Below are positions 1 to 7,940 of a DNA stretch of 15,637 nt, piece by piece (the stretch's first letter is position 1; every line of letters begins with the position of its first letter). The position numbers were made by a program, and so were the translations under genes. The notes beneath the pieces are model-generated. The model did no database searches, was not told the DNA's origin, and saw only the letters and a list, made by a program, of their open reading frames with translations. Source of the DNA: Spirochaetales bacterium (GTDB lineage: Bacteria > Spirochaetota > Spirochaetia > DSM-27196 > SLST01); NCBI GenBank assembly GCA_028284845.1, contig JANQQY010000645.1:1-15637 (forward strand), in the 5' to 3' direction.

Positions 1-654
1 ATTGGAAGGGTCGTGAAGGTCATCGATGATATCGCCTTCCAGATCAACCTGCTCGCGCTCAATGCCAACGTGGAAGCGGCACGCGCGGGCAAGTACGGCA
101 AGGGGTTTGGAGTCGTCGCTGAAGAGGTTCGCAATCTCGCTGTGCGAAGCGCAGAGGCCGTCAAGGAGACGACGGCCATTGTCGAGCAGTCGGTTCAGAG
201 CATCAATTCTGGATCGCAGATGACGGTTGCCACTGCCGAGCAGTTGGATGCAATCGCGGCGGGGGCACGGCGAGTTGCCGATTTCCTTGAGGAGATCTCG
301 GAGTCGAGCCGAGAGCAGTCGATCGCGATCGATCAGATCAGTGACGGGCTTGCTCAGGTGGATCAAGTTACCCAGGCAAACACGGCAAGCGCCGAGGAAA
401 GCGCCGCCGCTTCAGAGGAACTCTCGAGCCAGTCCGAGCAGCTTCGGGTATCGGTGTCGAAGTTCCATCTCGTGGAGGAATCAGCCGATGGGAAGATCGT
501 CGCGCAGCTCCGTCCGCCGATCGAAGACGCGGTGAGGGTCCAGCTTGCGCGGCACCCTCGGAACGGTCACACCTCGAATGGTTCGAGTCGGAGAACGGAA
601 GAACGTCCGGAGGACGTGATCCTACTCGACGACGACGCATTTGACCGATTCTAG
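1..654 (+). CDS. Methyl-accepting chemotaxis protein, C-terminal fragment (5' end outside the window)
   Basis: This is the cytoplasmic signalling end of a chemoreceptor that controls CheA through CheW. The reading frame is open from base 1, so the sensor, membrane and HAMP parts lie upstream. The first 45 visible residues are the highly conserved hairpin tip (IAFQINLLALNANVEAARAG, then GKGFGVVAEEVRNLAVRS), which binds CheA/CheW and forms trimer contacts. After it comes the descending coiled-coil arm with a methylation-helix pattern near residues 127-142 (TASAEESAAASEELSS). A roughly 60-residue flexible tail follows and ends in DDDAFDRF. The last five residues, AFDRF, fit the x-aromatic-x-x-aromatic C-terminal pattern of receptors that tether CheR/CheB, which suggests self-tethered adaptation enzymes. 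The family call is very sure; the ligand cannot be guessed because the sensor is missing. Confidence 0.95.
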   Translation: MGRVVKVIDDIAFQINLLALNANVEAARAGKYGKGFGVVAEEVRNLAVRSAEAVKETTAIVEQSVQSINSGSQMTVATAEQLDAIAAGARRVADFLEEISESSREQSIAIDQISDGLAQVDQVTQANTASAEESAAASEELSSQSEQLRVSVSKFHLVEESADGKIVAQLRPPIEDAVRVQLARHPRNGHTSNGSSRRTEERPEDVILLDDDAFDRF

Positions 655-750
655 CAGCGTAGATAACGATCAACTGATGCTCTGAAAGAGATAGCCAAAC
701 CCCACTCCGGCGGTATATACTCGTCGTGACAGGTTCTTCGGGGGGGGGAC
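655..750 (+). promoter_or_regulatory. Intergenic leader of the coiled-coil gene, with a -10-like box
   Basis: This 96-bp gap separates the chemoreceptor stop from the coiled-coil start. TATACT at 716-721 matches the sigma-70 -10 hexamer at five of six bases. I see no convincing -35 hexamer 16-18 bp upstream, so the promoter is tentative and could use another sigma factor. No hairpin followed by a T-run is visible after the chemoreceptor, so read-through from it is also possible. Confidence 0.25.
740..748 (+). repeat. Homopolymeric G9 tract overlapping the ribosome-binding region
   Basis: Nine consecutive G run from 740 to 748, followed by AC and the ATG at 751. There is no other purine-rich Shine-Dalgarno candidate nearby, so the tract itself probably pairs with the CCUCC of 16S rRNA, using G-U wobble. 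Homopolymer runs of this length are prone to slipped-strand length change. A change here would alter the distance between ribosome-binding site and start codon rather than the reading frame. Confidence 0.7.
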
Positions 751-3700
751 ATGCAATTCTCTGCTGCAGACTTCATCGTCATTGTTCTAGTCGTTGCCAT
801 TCTGATTACCTATCGCCAGCTGGATAGGCGGAACCGTTCGCTCGAAAAGGTCAAGAAGTACGCCGACCGGGTGCATGGTGAGCTCGAGGCTCACGTGCAG
901 GAGAAGGTCGTCGCCATCAAGGACATGGGAATCGAGCTCGAGGTCCACCAGAAGGCCGCTCGGGAGGTCTTGAACCGGGTCCAAGCGATCGAGTCGGGGC
1001 TCAACAGCCGTGCCGAAGACATTGAGCGGATCGGCACTCGAATTGGCGAGTACGATTCGGCTCTCGACGACCTGGTTGCGATGACCGAACGAGCACAAGA
1101 GAACATCAACCGTGTTCGTGACGAGTCGTCCTATGTCGATACCGTTGGCAAGCGTATCAAACAGACCCAGGAACGGCTCGGAGAGGTAGAGAAACATCTG
1201 GACAAGGTGGTTGAACGGTTTGGCGCGGAGAATCAGGAGCGTCTTTCCGAGGTTCGAGACGATGTCCTCTCAGGTTCCCGTGAGCATGTCGATGCGATCC
1301 GTGCCGAGCTTTCAGGCTTTCAGGAACGTGTTAATCAGTACGCTGAGTATATCAAGGGTGCCGAATCACGCGCCCAGACCATAAGTGATCGGACAAAGGC
1401 CGATCTGGAGGACGTTGCACAGACCGTCGTCAGTCGGGTGCAGGAGTCCTCGATTCAGAGCTCCGAACAGCTGACGGAGATGCGCGAGCAACTCGAAGCG
1501 CTGGAAGTGGACTATCAGGGACGGCTCCTCTCACTCGCCGAACGGGGCGAGAAGATGGAGACCGATGCGCTCACGAAGCTCCGCGAACGGATTGAGTCGG
1601 GCGCGGGCGAGGTCGCTCGTGAGATCACCTCAAGACTCGAGCACCAGAAGCGAACGCTGCAGGAGCGCCTCGACACCGCGCTCCAGGACGTGGAACGGGC
1701 TGAGCAGAAACTCGCCGAGCGAGATCAGGCGCTTGAGAGTAGCCGGGCCGAGATCGATGCTCGGATCGCGGAGTTCACGAAGAACCTGACGGAGCGTGTG
1801 CAGTCGGCGACCGGCGAGCTCCACCGGAAGATCCTTGGAGAGATCGAGGGGCGGCTGTCGGAGTACGAGTCTCAGATTGGGTACCGATTTGAAAAGCTTG
1901 ATGGCGTGACGGGCGAGACCGAGGAGTTGGAACGACAGCTACGAGAGGCGATGCGGCAGGTGTCGGTGCGCGTGACGGGTGAGTTCGAGGAGTTTGTCAA
2001 AGCGTTTGACGATAGTCGTGCCGCAGAGCGGAAGCGGGTTGAGGACGAGATGGACCAGGTACGGTCCGAGATGTCCAATCTCGAGGGCGGGCTCACAGAT
2101 CTCAAGAACAACGCATACGAGAACGTAAGCTCCAAGCTCCAAGTGTTTGAGGACGAGTTCTTTGCCGATCTGAAGGAACGTCAGACCGCGATGGAGCGAC
2201 ACCTGGTCGATTGGGAAGCGACCTTCCAGGGTGAACTCGATTCTGCAGTATCATCGGGACGAGCAGACCGTGAGGCTGTGGAGCAGCAATACTCCGAGGA
2301 ACTCAAGGAGCAGCTCGAGCAGCTTCGAGGAACCACCTACGGGACCTACGAGAAGATCCAGGAGGATGTGGTCTCGTTCCAGCGAGGAATTGAGTTGCGC
2401 GTTGCAGACTCACGCGAGTTGCTTGCCGGTCTTGAGCGCCAGATAGAGGAGGAGATTCAGGCTCTTGCCTCGGACGCGCGCACAGATGCGCGTTCTCATT
2501 TCTCTGAGCACCGCGAGCAGATGGCGGCTGAACTCGGCGAACTCGATCGGACCACTCGCCAGCAGATTGAGCAACTCGCGAAGCAGCTGACCTCAGATCG
2601 GCTTGAGCTGGAGTCGACGGTCGAGTCGACTCGTGGAGACGCTGCGACGTGGAAGACACAGATCGAGCAGCGTCTCGCGGCAACAACGAGTGAGGTGAAT
2701 CAGCAGATTGCGGATTTTCGGGTCTACATGGGTGAGACCATTACCGATCTTCGCGATTCGTTTGCAACGGAGCGCGATCTCGCGCTCGCGGATCGGGATT
2801 CCGAGCGCGAACGGATTCAGGGCGAACTCGCCGAACTTTCCGATCACGTCATCAAAATCACAGATGACATTCGAGCGCGGAGCAACCAGGCTCTTGGCGA
2901 GTTCGAGGAGGCGTTCTCTCGGATGCGCCGTGAATCAGACGAGCGTGCCGAAGCCGTAGGATCTGACGTTGATGCGCGGATCAAGGAGTTCCGTGCCGTC
3001 GTACAGGATAGTCGCGATCAGTTTGCAGCGATGCAGGAGAGAATGTTCGGTAAGCTCAATGAGGAGGCGACATCACTCGGGAGCACCTTGGACGAGATCG
3101 AACGACAACAGAAGAGTTTTGCTGAGCAGACGCGTGTGTTTGAGAGGGCTGATGAGCTGAAGAGTGCCCTGACGGAGGCGATAGGCTCGCTCAAGAGCGA
3201 TCTCGACCGTGTGGATTCTCAACGAAAGGATCTACGGGATCTTGAGGCGCAGTTCTCCAAGCTCCGTAAATCGGCGGACGAGGTCGGTGACAAGATGGGA
3301 CGGTTTGTCGCGGAGAAGCGGCGTATTGATGCCCTTGAGAGCGACTACAAGAGACTCCTCTCCATGAGCCAAGCCGTAGAAATCAAGCTTGAGCATGTCA
3401 CCGCGAGCAACGATTCGCTCCAGGCGATGCAGGCGTCACTCCGCAATCTTGAGCAGCTTGAAAAAGACGTCGAGTCTCGGTTCCAACGTTTGGAGAAAAA
3501 GCGTTCCATCCTCGATCTCACGACCGAAGGAGTGGACAAGAACTTCCAGAACCTGCAGGAGATTGAGACCCGACTCGGCGAGATAGGCGATCAGCTTGGC
3601 GGAGTGCCTGGGAAGATTGAGGAGCTTGGGGTCCGGCTCTCGCAGCTTGCTCACAATAAGCGAGATGCGGATGCCGCAGTGAAGCAGCTTGCTCTTCTGG

Positions 3701-4002
3701 ATAACACCCTTGAAGAGATCGAGGAACGAATGGAGCAGCTCACGCAGGCCCGTGAGTGGCTGGCCCGTACCGAGACCCGCCTTGAAGAGGTGCAGCATGG
3801 TGCTGAAGAGCAGGTGAAGCTGCTTGGTGCGCTGATGCGTCAGGACGGCTCGGCCGCTCAGAAGGGGAGCGCCCCGCCGGTAACGACTCGGGATACGGTC
3901 ATTAAGCTGGCTCGTCAGAGCTGGAATGTAGATGAGATTGCCCGGGCCACCAGTCTGTCTCGCGGCGAGGTGGAGCTCATTTTGGAGTTGTCGGCCAAGT
4001 GA
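751..4002 (+). CDS. Giant membrane-anchored coiled-coil protein, SpiroCoCo-like
   Basis: The product has 1083 residues. Residues 8-21 form one hydrophobic segment followed by a basic stretch (RQLDRRNR), predicting an N-terminal anchor with the rest in the cytoplasm. Residues about 25-1025 are almost entirely Glu/Arg/Gln/Leu-rich helix with heptad-like spacing. There is no cysteine anywhere, and the first proline is residue 953. A Gly/Ala/Pro linker (about 1033-1044) leads to a compact C-terminal domain at 1045-1083. It contains VDEIARATSLSRGEVELIL, a helix-turn-helix-like pattern resembling the end of DUF2802/SwrB-type proteins. Length and layout match the long spirochaete coiled-coil family named SpiroCoCo; function in that family is not established. 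The neighbouring chemoreceptor makes a motility or cell-architecture role attractive but unproven. The ATG follows the G9 tract directly. Confidence 0.8.
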   Translation: MQFSAADFIVIVLVVAILITYRQLDRRNRSLEKVKKYADRVHGELEAHVQEKVVAIKDMGIELEVHQKAAREVLNRVQAIESGLNSRAEDIERIGTRIGEYDSALDDLVAMTERAQENINRVRDESSYVDTVGKRIKQTQERLGEVEKHLDKVVERFGAENQERLSEVRDDVLSGSREHVDAIRAELSGFQERVNQYAEYIKGAESRAQTISDRTKADLEDVAQTVVSRVQESSIQSSEQLTEMREQLEALEVDYQGRLLSLAERGEKMETDALTKLRERIESGAGEVAREITSRLEHQKRTLQERLDTALQDVERAEQKLAERDQALESSRAEIDARIAEFTKNLTERVQSATGELHRKILGEIEGRLSEYESQIGYRFEKLDGVTGETEELERQLREAMRQVSVRVTGEFEEFVKAFDDSRAAERKRVEDEMDQVRSEMSNLEGGLTDLKNNAYENVSSKLQVFEDEFFADLKERQTAMERHLVDWEATFQGELDSAVSSGRADREAVEQQYSEELKEQLEQLRGTTYGTYEKIQEDVVSFQRGIELRVADSRELLAGLERQIEEEIQALASDARTDARSHFSEHREQMAAELGELDRTTRQQIEQLAKQLTSDRLELESTVESTRGDAATWKTQIEQRLAATTSEVNQQIADFRVYMGETITDLRDSFATERDLALADRDSERERIQGELAELSDHVIKITDDIRARSNQALGEFEEAFSRMRRESDERAEAVGSDVDARIKEFRAVVQDSRDQFAAMQERMFGKLNEEATSLGSTLDEIERQQKSFAEQTRVFERADELKSALTEAIGSLKSDLDRVDSQRKDLRDLEAQFSKLRKSADEVGDKMGRFVAEKRRIDALESDYKRLLSMSQAVEIKLEHVTASNDSLQAMQASLRNLEQLEKDVESRFQRLEKKRSILDLTTEGVDKNFQNLQEIETRLGEIGDQLGGVPGKIEELGVRLSQLAHNKRDADAAVKQLALLDNTLEEIEERMEQLTQAREWLARTETRLEEVQHGAEEQVKLLGALMRQDGSAAQKGSAPPVTTRDTVIKLARQSWNVDEIARATSLSRGEVELILELSAK

Positions 4003-4056
4003 TCCGACGGCGTTGACCCCGGCGCGAATCAGCTCTCAGGGCTTGCGACGCGTCCT

Positions 4057-5853
4057 CTAGAATGACCCGCCGGGCATTCCGATTGAGAGGGTCAGACCGA
4101 GCGTTGGGGCGACATCGCCTCCAACAAAGAGGTCGGCAGGATCGGTGAACTCGCCGTCGTCAGGTCCGACGGTGAAACGCGCGGCCAGCGAGAGGTTGAA
4201 TCGATCGAGGAATCCGAGAGAGGCGTTTGGGGAGAGGATGGCACTCCAGTCGCTCATGTTCACGAGCGCGAACAAAGAGACGGAGAACTCGTCGATAAAG
4301 AGTGAGCTCAGCGAGACAGTCGCCCCAAGGTAGTGCTGGCCCCAGTTTGCAAGATCGTTCGCGCCAAGCGCCGGTGGGGCCTCGTATCCTTCCGGCTGAT
4401 CAGCCGGGTTTGGAACAAGCAGTCCGTTCTCAGCAGGATTTGTGATCAACCGTGCAGCCGCAGGTAGCAAGTCGGGCGTGTATCGGTAGCCTTCCCCGTT
4501 AAAGAAGTATTGCGCCACGGCCAGGAGCGAAGGTCCCTCTTCAAAGTCTCGGAGGTATCTGAATCCCGCAGTGGCGGCCCCGTAGATTCCCGTATTGGCC
4601 TCAAAGGTCTCAACCACGAGATCAAGACCATCATCCGCCTCTGCGGTCGCAGCCGATTGGTCATCACTCTCCCGCACAAAGACGCGATCAGATCCCCACT
4701 GCAGAACGCCCTCTGCGAAGACGTCGAACTCGCCGATGCTGGCCGAATAGAGTGTGATCAGCCGCGGTGAGAGCGCACGCTGGTAGTAGGCACCAATGCC
4801 CAGTTCACCATTCCCAACTGCGAACTCGACCTTTGGTGCGATGGCAAGGTCCAGCGGCTCGGTCTGGGCGTTGGTTATCAGGTAGAGGTAGGCATTGCCG
4901 GTCAGTCCGAACGGGTAGGTCGTCCGGAGAGAGACAGGGCCCTCTCTGTCCGCGGTGGGATCCTCTGCGTCGATCGCTGTGAGATTGAGGACATCCGCCG
5001 GACTGAAGAAGAAGCCCGTACCCCACTGGATCGTGTGTTTCCCGAATCGAAAGAAGAGCGTGTCATTCCATGTGAAGTCCGCAAAGAGCTCATCCACCGC
5101 GACCTCCAGCCCCGGTGGTTGACCGGTCGTTGGGCCGTCGTCGTTCTCGATCGTAGCGATAAGATTGCCGTCCGCGTCACGAATCTCTGTGTCGCCGTCT
5201 TCATTCACTTCACTCGTGAAGCCATCAGGAAGGAGTCCAGGCGCGGCGGCCGTAAGATCGGCTGCACCATCGCCGGTCGTTGCTTCAATTCGCAGCTCGC
5301 CGTAGGCTCGGAATTCACTATCCGGACGCGCATCAAAAAAGAGGTTCGTGCTCAGCGACGGCGTTGTCACAACGGAATCGGGGTCCACCACTGAGAACTC
5401 CGATGTCCCGATGGTTCCCCAGGTCCAGTCGTTCGCTACCGATCCGGAGATCCGGCCGCCCCAACGAACACCTTCTGTTTCCAGCAAGCCGCTCTGCGGG
5501 TCGAGATCGATCCCGGCGTCGGGCTCATCTTCGATTATTTCGTCTGCGCCAAAGAGCGAATCAAAGTCGTCAATGGCAAAGAGCGAGTCATCAAGAGAGG
5601 GTCCCGGCTCAGCTGCCTCTCCCGTCTCCGAAGGGTCGTCGCTCGGAGGGGCAAACGGATCTGAGAATGGGTCGTCGGAGGGCGATCCGAATGGATCCTC
5701 GAAGGGATCGGCCAGGGGGTCCTCGATTGGAGCCGCGAACGGGTCGTCAAAGATGCTGGATTCCGATTCATCCTCCGGCGCCTCTTGAGCCGGCGACGAC
5801 GTCACGAGAACGAGGAGGAAGAGCGATGCCCACAGAAGAGCCGCACGCCGCAC
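4057..5853 (-). CDS. Predicted outer-membrane beta-barrel protein with acidic DPF-repeat N-terminus
   Basis: The 598-residue product begins with a Sec signal peptide (MRRAALLWASLFLLVLVTSS, cleavage near PAQ23). Residues 27-120 are an acidic, Pro/Phe-rich region with six DPF/DPL units between residues 37 and 67. From about 130 the sequence alternates short polar turns with amphipathic strands, and it ends in Phe (LTLSIGMPGGSF), the C-terminal signature read by the BAM complex. A central segment, about 264-290 (FFRFGKHTIQWGTGFFFSPA), resembles the conserved strand region of DUF1302/alginate-export-like barrel proteins; that link is by eye. The GTG start shares one base with the upstream stop (TAGTG), so translation is probably coupled to the LolA-like gene. 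As last gene of the Lol-like operon it is a candidate outer-membrane acceptor or partner. A porin is the alternative. Confidence 0.7.
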   Translation of the reverse strand: MRRAALLWASLFLLVLVTSSPAQEAPEDESESSIFDDPFAAPIEDPLADPFEDPFGSPSDDPFSDPFAPPSDDPSETGEAAEPGPSLDDSLFAIDDFDSLFGADEIIEDEPDAGIDLDPQSGLLETEGVRWGGRISGSVANDWTWGTIGTSEFSVVDPDSVVTTPSLSTNLFFDARPDSEFRAYGELRIEATTGDGAADLTAAAPGLLPDGFTSEVNEDGDTEIRDADGNLIATIENDDGPTTGQPPGLEVAVDELFADFTWNDTLFFRFGKHTIQWGTGFFFSPADVLNLTAIDAEDPTADREGPVSLRTTYPFGLTGNAYLYLITNAQTEPLDLAIAPKVEFAVGNGELGIGAYYQRALSPRLITLYSASIGEFDVFAEGVLQWGSDRVFVRESDDQSAATAEADDGLDLVVETFEANTGIYGAATAGFRYLRDFEEGPSLLAVAQYFFNGEGYRYTPDLLPAAARLITNPAENGLLVPNPADQPEGYEAPPALGANDLANWGQHYLGATVSLSSLFIDEFSVSLFALVNMSDWSAILSPNASLGFLDRFNLSLAARFTVGPDDGEFTDPADLFVGGDVAPTLGLTLSIGMPGGSF

Positions 5854-6602
5854 TAGTTGCTCACGCGTTCAAGATAGGCCTTGCTGAAGACGCTATCAGG
5901 GATCTGGGCGATCGTGGCATCGCTCATCGTAAGCTGAGTACGCTCGCCGTCATTCAACTCGTCCACGATCAGCACCTGCTTTGGTAGGAGCCTATCTCCT
6001 ACGCGCTCGTATCGAGGGTAGAGGCTGGTGCGCATGAGGCGACCGTTCACGCTGTAGTCTTCCTGTTTGAGAACGATCGTCTCGTCCTTCCGTACCCACA
6101 GCCGAACTCGATCGTATGCGACGTCTGTCGAGGTCGCCTCAAGGTCGAGCAGCCACACAGCAAAACTACCAAGCTGACCCTCTGCGTAGTCAACGACCTC
6201 GTAGTCCTCCGAGAAGCTGCTCTGATCGAGATCTGCGTTCTGGGCATCAGAACCCTGGATGTTCTCGCGGATCGTTGTCCGCTCAAACCTTCTACTCTCC
6301 GGATCGTAGAACCAGACGTTCTCGTCGACCTGAAGATAGCCCTGGCCGCGCTGTACATCGGGCTGGAGAATCAGAATCAGAAACTGGTCGTTCAAGTCTC
6401 GACGGAAGAGGCGTGCCTGCGTGACCTCTCGTTCCTCGCCTGGGCGCTCGGAGATGATGGTATAGACCGCGGAGAAGTCTCCGTCGCCAAAGTTCGCCAA
6501 CTCATCGATCTCGGTGAGCATACGATCAAAGTCGGGCGTCTGCGCCCAGAGCGCGTGAGAGGCGGCAACGAGGCAGAACAGTAGTATGGCAAGTCGTTTC
6601 AT
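5853..6602 (-). CDS. LolA-like periplasmic protein (outer membrane lipoprotein-sorting family)
   Basis: The 249-residue product has a signal peptide (MKRLAILLFCLVAASHALWA, then Q21) without a lipobox at the cleavage site, so it should be soluble in the periplasm. The mature part has the pattern of the LolA-like family often annotated outer membrane lipoprotein-sorting protein (Pfam LolA_like, PF17131). Landmarks are RGQGYLQVDENVWFYDPESR, then IQGSDAQNADLD, a lysine/arginine strand RVRLWVRKDE, NGRLMRTS, and a C-terminal IPDSVFSKAYL. Such proteins fold as a half-barrel that shields a lipid or acyl chain. An AGGAG lies 5 nt before the ATG and overlaps the upstream permease stop. Its place between permeases and a barrel protein supports a shuttle role. 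The cargo (lipoprotein, lipid or another hydrophobic compound) cannot be told from sequence. Confidence 0.85.
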   Translation of the reverse strand: MKRLAILLFCLVAASHALWAQTPDFDRMLTEIDELANFGDGDFSAVYTIISERPGEEREVTQARLFRRDLNDQFLILILQPDVQRGQGYLQVDENVWFYDPESRRFERTTIRENIQGSDAQNADLDQSSFSEDYEVVDYAEGQLGSFAVWLLDLEATSTDVAYDRVRLWVRKDETIVLKQEDYSVNGRLMRTSLYPRYERVGDRLLPKQVLIVDELNDGERTQLTMSDATIAQIPDSVFSKAYLERVSN

Positions 6603-6610
6603 AGAGGCTC

Positions 6611-7936
6611 CTAAATCGAACGTAGCGCATCGACGGGTGCCATTCTGGCAGCCTTCCGACTTGGGAAGAGGGCCGCCAGGACGGTGAGTCCGGCTACGAT
6701 CAGCGTGTTCGTCGCCACCTGACGCGGCAGCAAGGTGAAAGTGAAGTATCCATTCTTGAGGAGAATAAAGATCGGTGAGTCGAGTCCAAGATAAATCTGA
6801 CTGAGGACAAGCATAATCACTCCGGCGAGCAAGAGACCTCCGAGCACTCCTCCCAGGGCGAGAAAGAGCGCCTCCAGCAGGAAGCTTCCCAGGACTCGGT
6901 CTTGCTGCATGCCCAACGCTCGCATCGTTCCAATCTCCCTGACGCGCTCGTACATGATCATTCGGAAGGTGTTGGTGATGCCAACCATAATGATGACAAA
7001 GAGGACAACGAGAATCACGAGGGCCGCCTGGTTGAGCAGGTTCACGATCTGCTGGACCTCGCTGAGAATCTCATTGAGCGTGAAAACACGGAATCTGACG
7101 CCCTCCCACTCTTCCTCGTCGTCGTCGTTGAAGAGGGCCGCAATGGGATTCTCTCCCTCTTCCGGGTCGCTTCGCGGTGCTACGTCCACGCGGGACGAAA
7201 GTTCTTCATAGAAGATCTTTGCACTTGGATCAATCTGTTCGAGATCTTCCAGGAAGACACCAAGCGTCTGGTAGCTACCCTCTGGAACCAGAAGAAGCTC
7301 GTTCACATACTCAAGGTCGGCGTATGCAGAAAGCTGGCCAAAGAGCCCGGGGTCGTAGCTGATGGCCGCGAGACGGAACTCGCCGACGTTCTGTTGACCG
7401 TCAACGGTCGTCATTCGAACGAGGATCAGATCGTCGACCTGGGCGTTGAGTCGGTCGGCGATTGCCTCGGTCAGGATAATTCCGTTCCGGCGACCGGCGG
7501 GATCGACCCGGAGCATATTCTCGAAGCTCCCGTCGAGCAGTACCAGACGTTCCCGAAGGAACTCCTCTTCGTCCCAATCGGCCCCAACCACACTCTGACG
7601 AACGCTCTCGCCCTGAAAGATGACCGCACCCTGAAGCTCACTTCGCTTCGAGAAGGTCACGAGCGGGAGTTCGCTCGCCTCGAGGGCGGCGAGCAGCTCG
7701 GTGTCATCCGGGATCAGGATCCGTTCTCGGTCGTCTTCCAGGCGCTCGGTGCCTGCAACAAAGATGTGTCCGGCGAGAAGCTGCGAGAAGTTTTCGGTCA
7801 CATTCTCAACAAAGCTTCCTGCGAATCCGTTGATAAGGGTCACAATGGTGATGCCGAATGCGATTGCGCCTCCAAGGAGGATCGTTCGGCGTTTCTGCCT
7901 GCTGAGATTACGAAGAGCGATGAGGACGGTTTTCAT
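6611..7936 (-). CDS. ABC transporter permease, FtsX/LolC-E type (second permease)
   Basis: The 441-residue product has one N-terminal TM (about 18-37), a large extracytoplasmic domain (about 38-300) and three C-terminal TMs (about 302-326, 353-380, 408-424), the MacB/LolC-E topology. The FtsX core carries the coupling helix region ERVREIGTMRALGMQQDRV after TM2 and the usual ending SRKAARMAPVDALRSI. An acidic stretch at 257-277 (DPEEGENPIAALFNDDDEEE) lies shortly before TM2. I place the start at 7936 because MKTVLIALRNLSRQKRRT is the standard family opening and a CGGAG is placed 7-8 nt upstream, inside the end of the previous gene. The open frame reaches 26 codons further up to 8014, but that part overlaps the other permease. 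It probably forms a heterodimer with the 533-residue permease. Confidence 0.9.
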   Translation of the reverse strand: MKTVLIALRNLSRQKRRTILLGGAIAFGITIVTLINGFAGSFVENVTENFSQLLAGHIFVAGTERLEDDRERILIPDDTELLAALEASELPLVTFSKRSELQGAVIFQGESVRQSVVGADWDEEEFLRERLVLLDGSFENMLRVDPAGRRNGIILTEAIADRLNAQVDDLILVRMTTVDGQQNVGEFRLAAISYDPGLFGQLSAYADLEYVNELLLVPEGSYQTLGVFLEDLEQIDPSAKIFYEELSSRVDVAPRSDPEEGENPIAALFNDDDEEEWEGVRFRVFTLNEILSEVQQIVNLLNQAALVILVVLFVIIMVGITNTFRMIMYERVREIGTMRALGMQQDRVLGSFLLEALFLALGGVLGGLLLAGVIMLVLSQIYLGLDSPIFILLKNGYFTFTLLPRQVATNTLIVAGLTVLAALFPSRKAARMAPVDALRSI

Positions 7937-7940
7937 GGCT

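Noticed and set aside
2611..2632. Nested GAGTCGAC repeats and the palindrome GAGTCGACTC
   Set aside because: They encode ESTVESTR within the coiled coil and are explained by repeated Glu-Ser codons; no independent element is suggested.
4003..4056. Bidirectional terminator between the convergent genes
   Set aside because: The 54-bp gap holds only the palindrome GACGCGTC and no stem followed by a T-run on either strand, so I cannot support an intrinsic terminator.
5280..5987. 235-codon plus-strand frame spanning the barrel and LolA-like genes
   Set aside because: The translation is Arg/Ser/Pro-rich low complexity without motifs and lies opposite two well-supported minus-strand genes.
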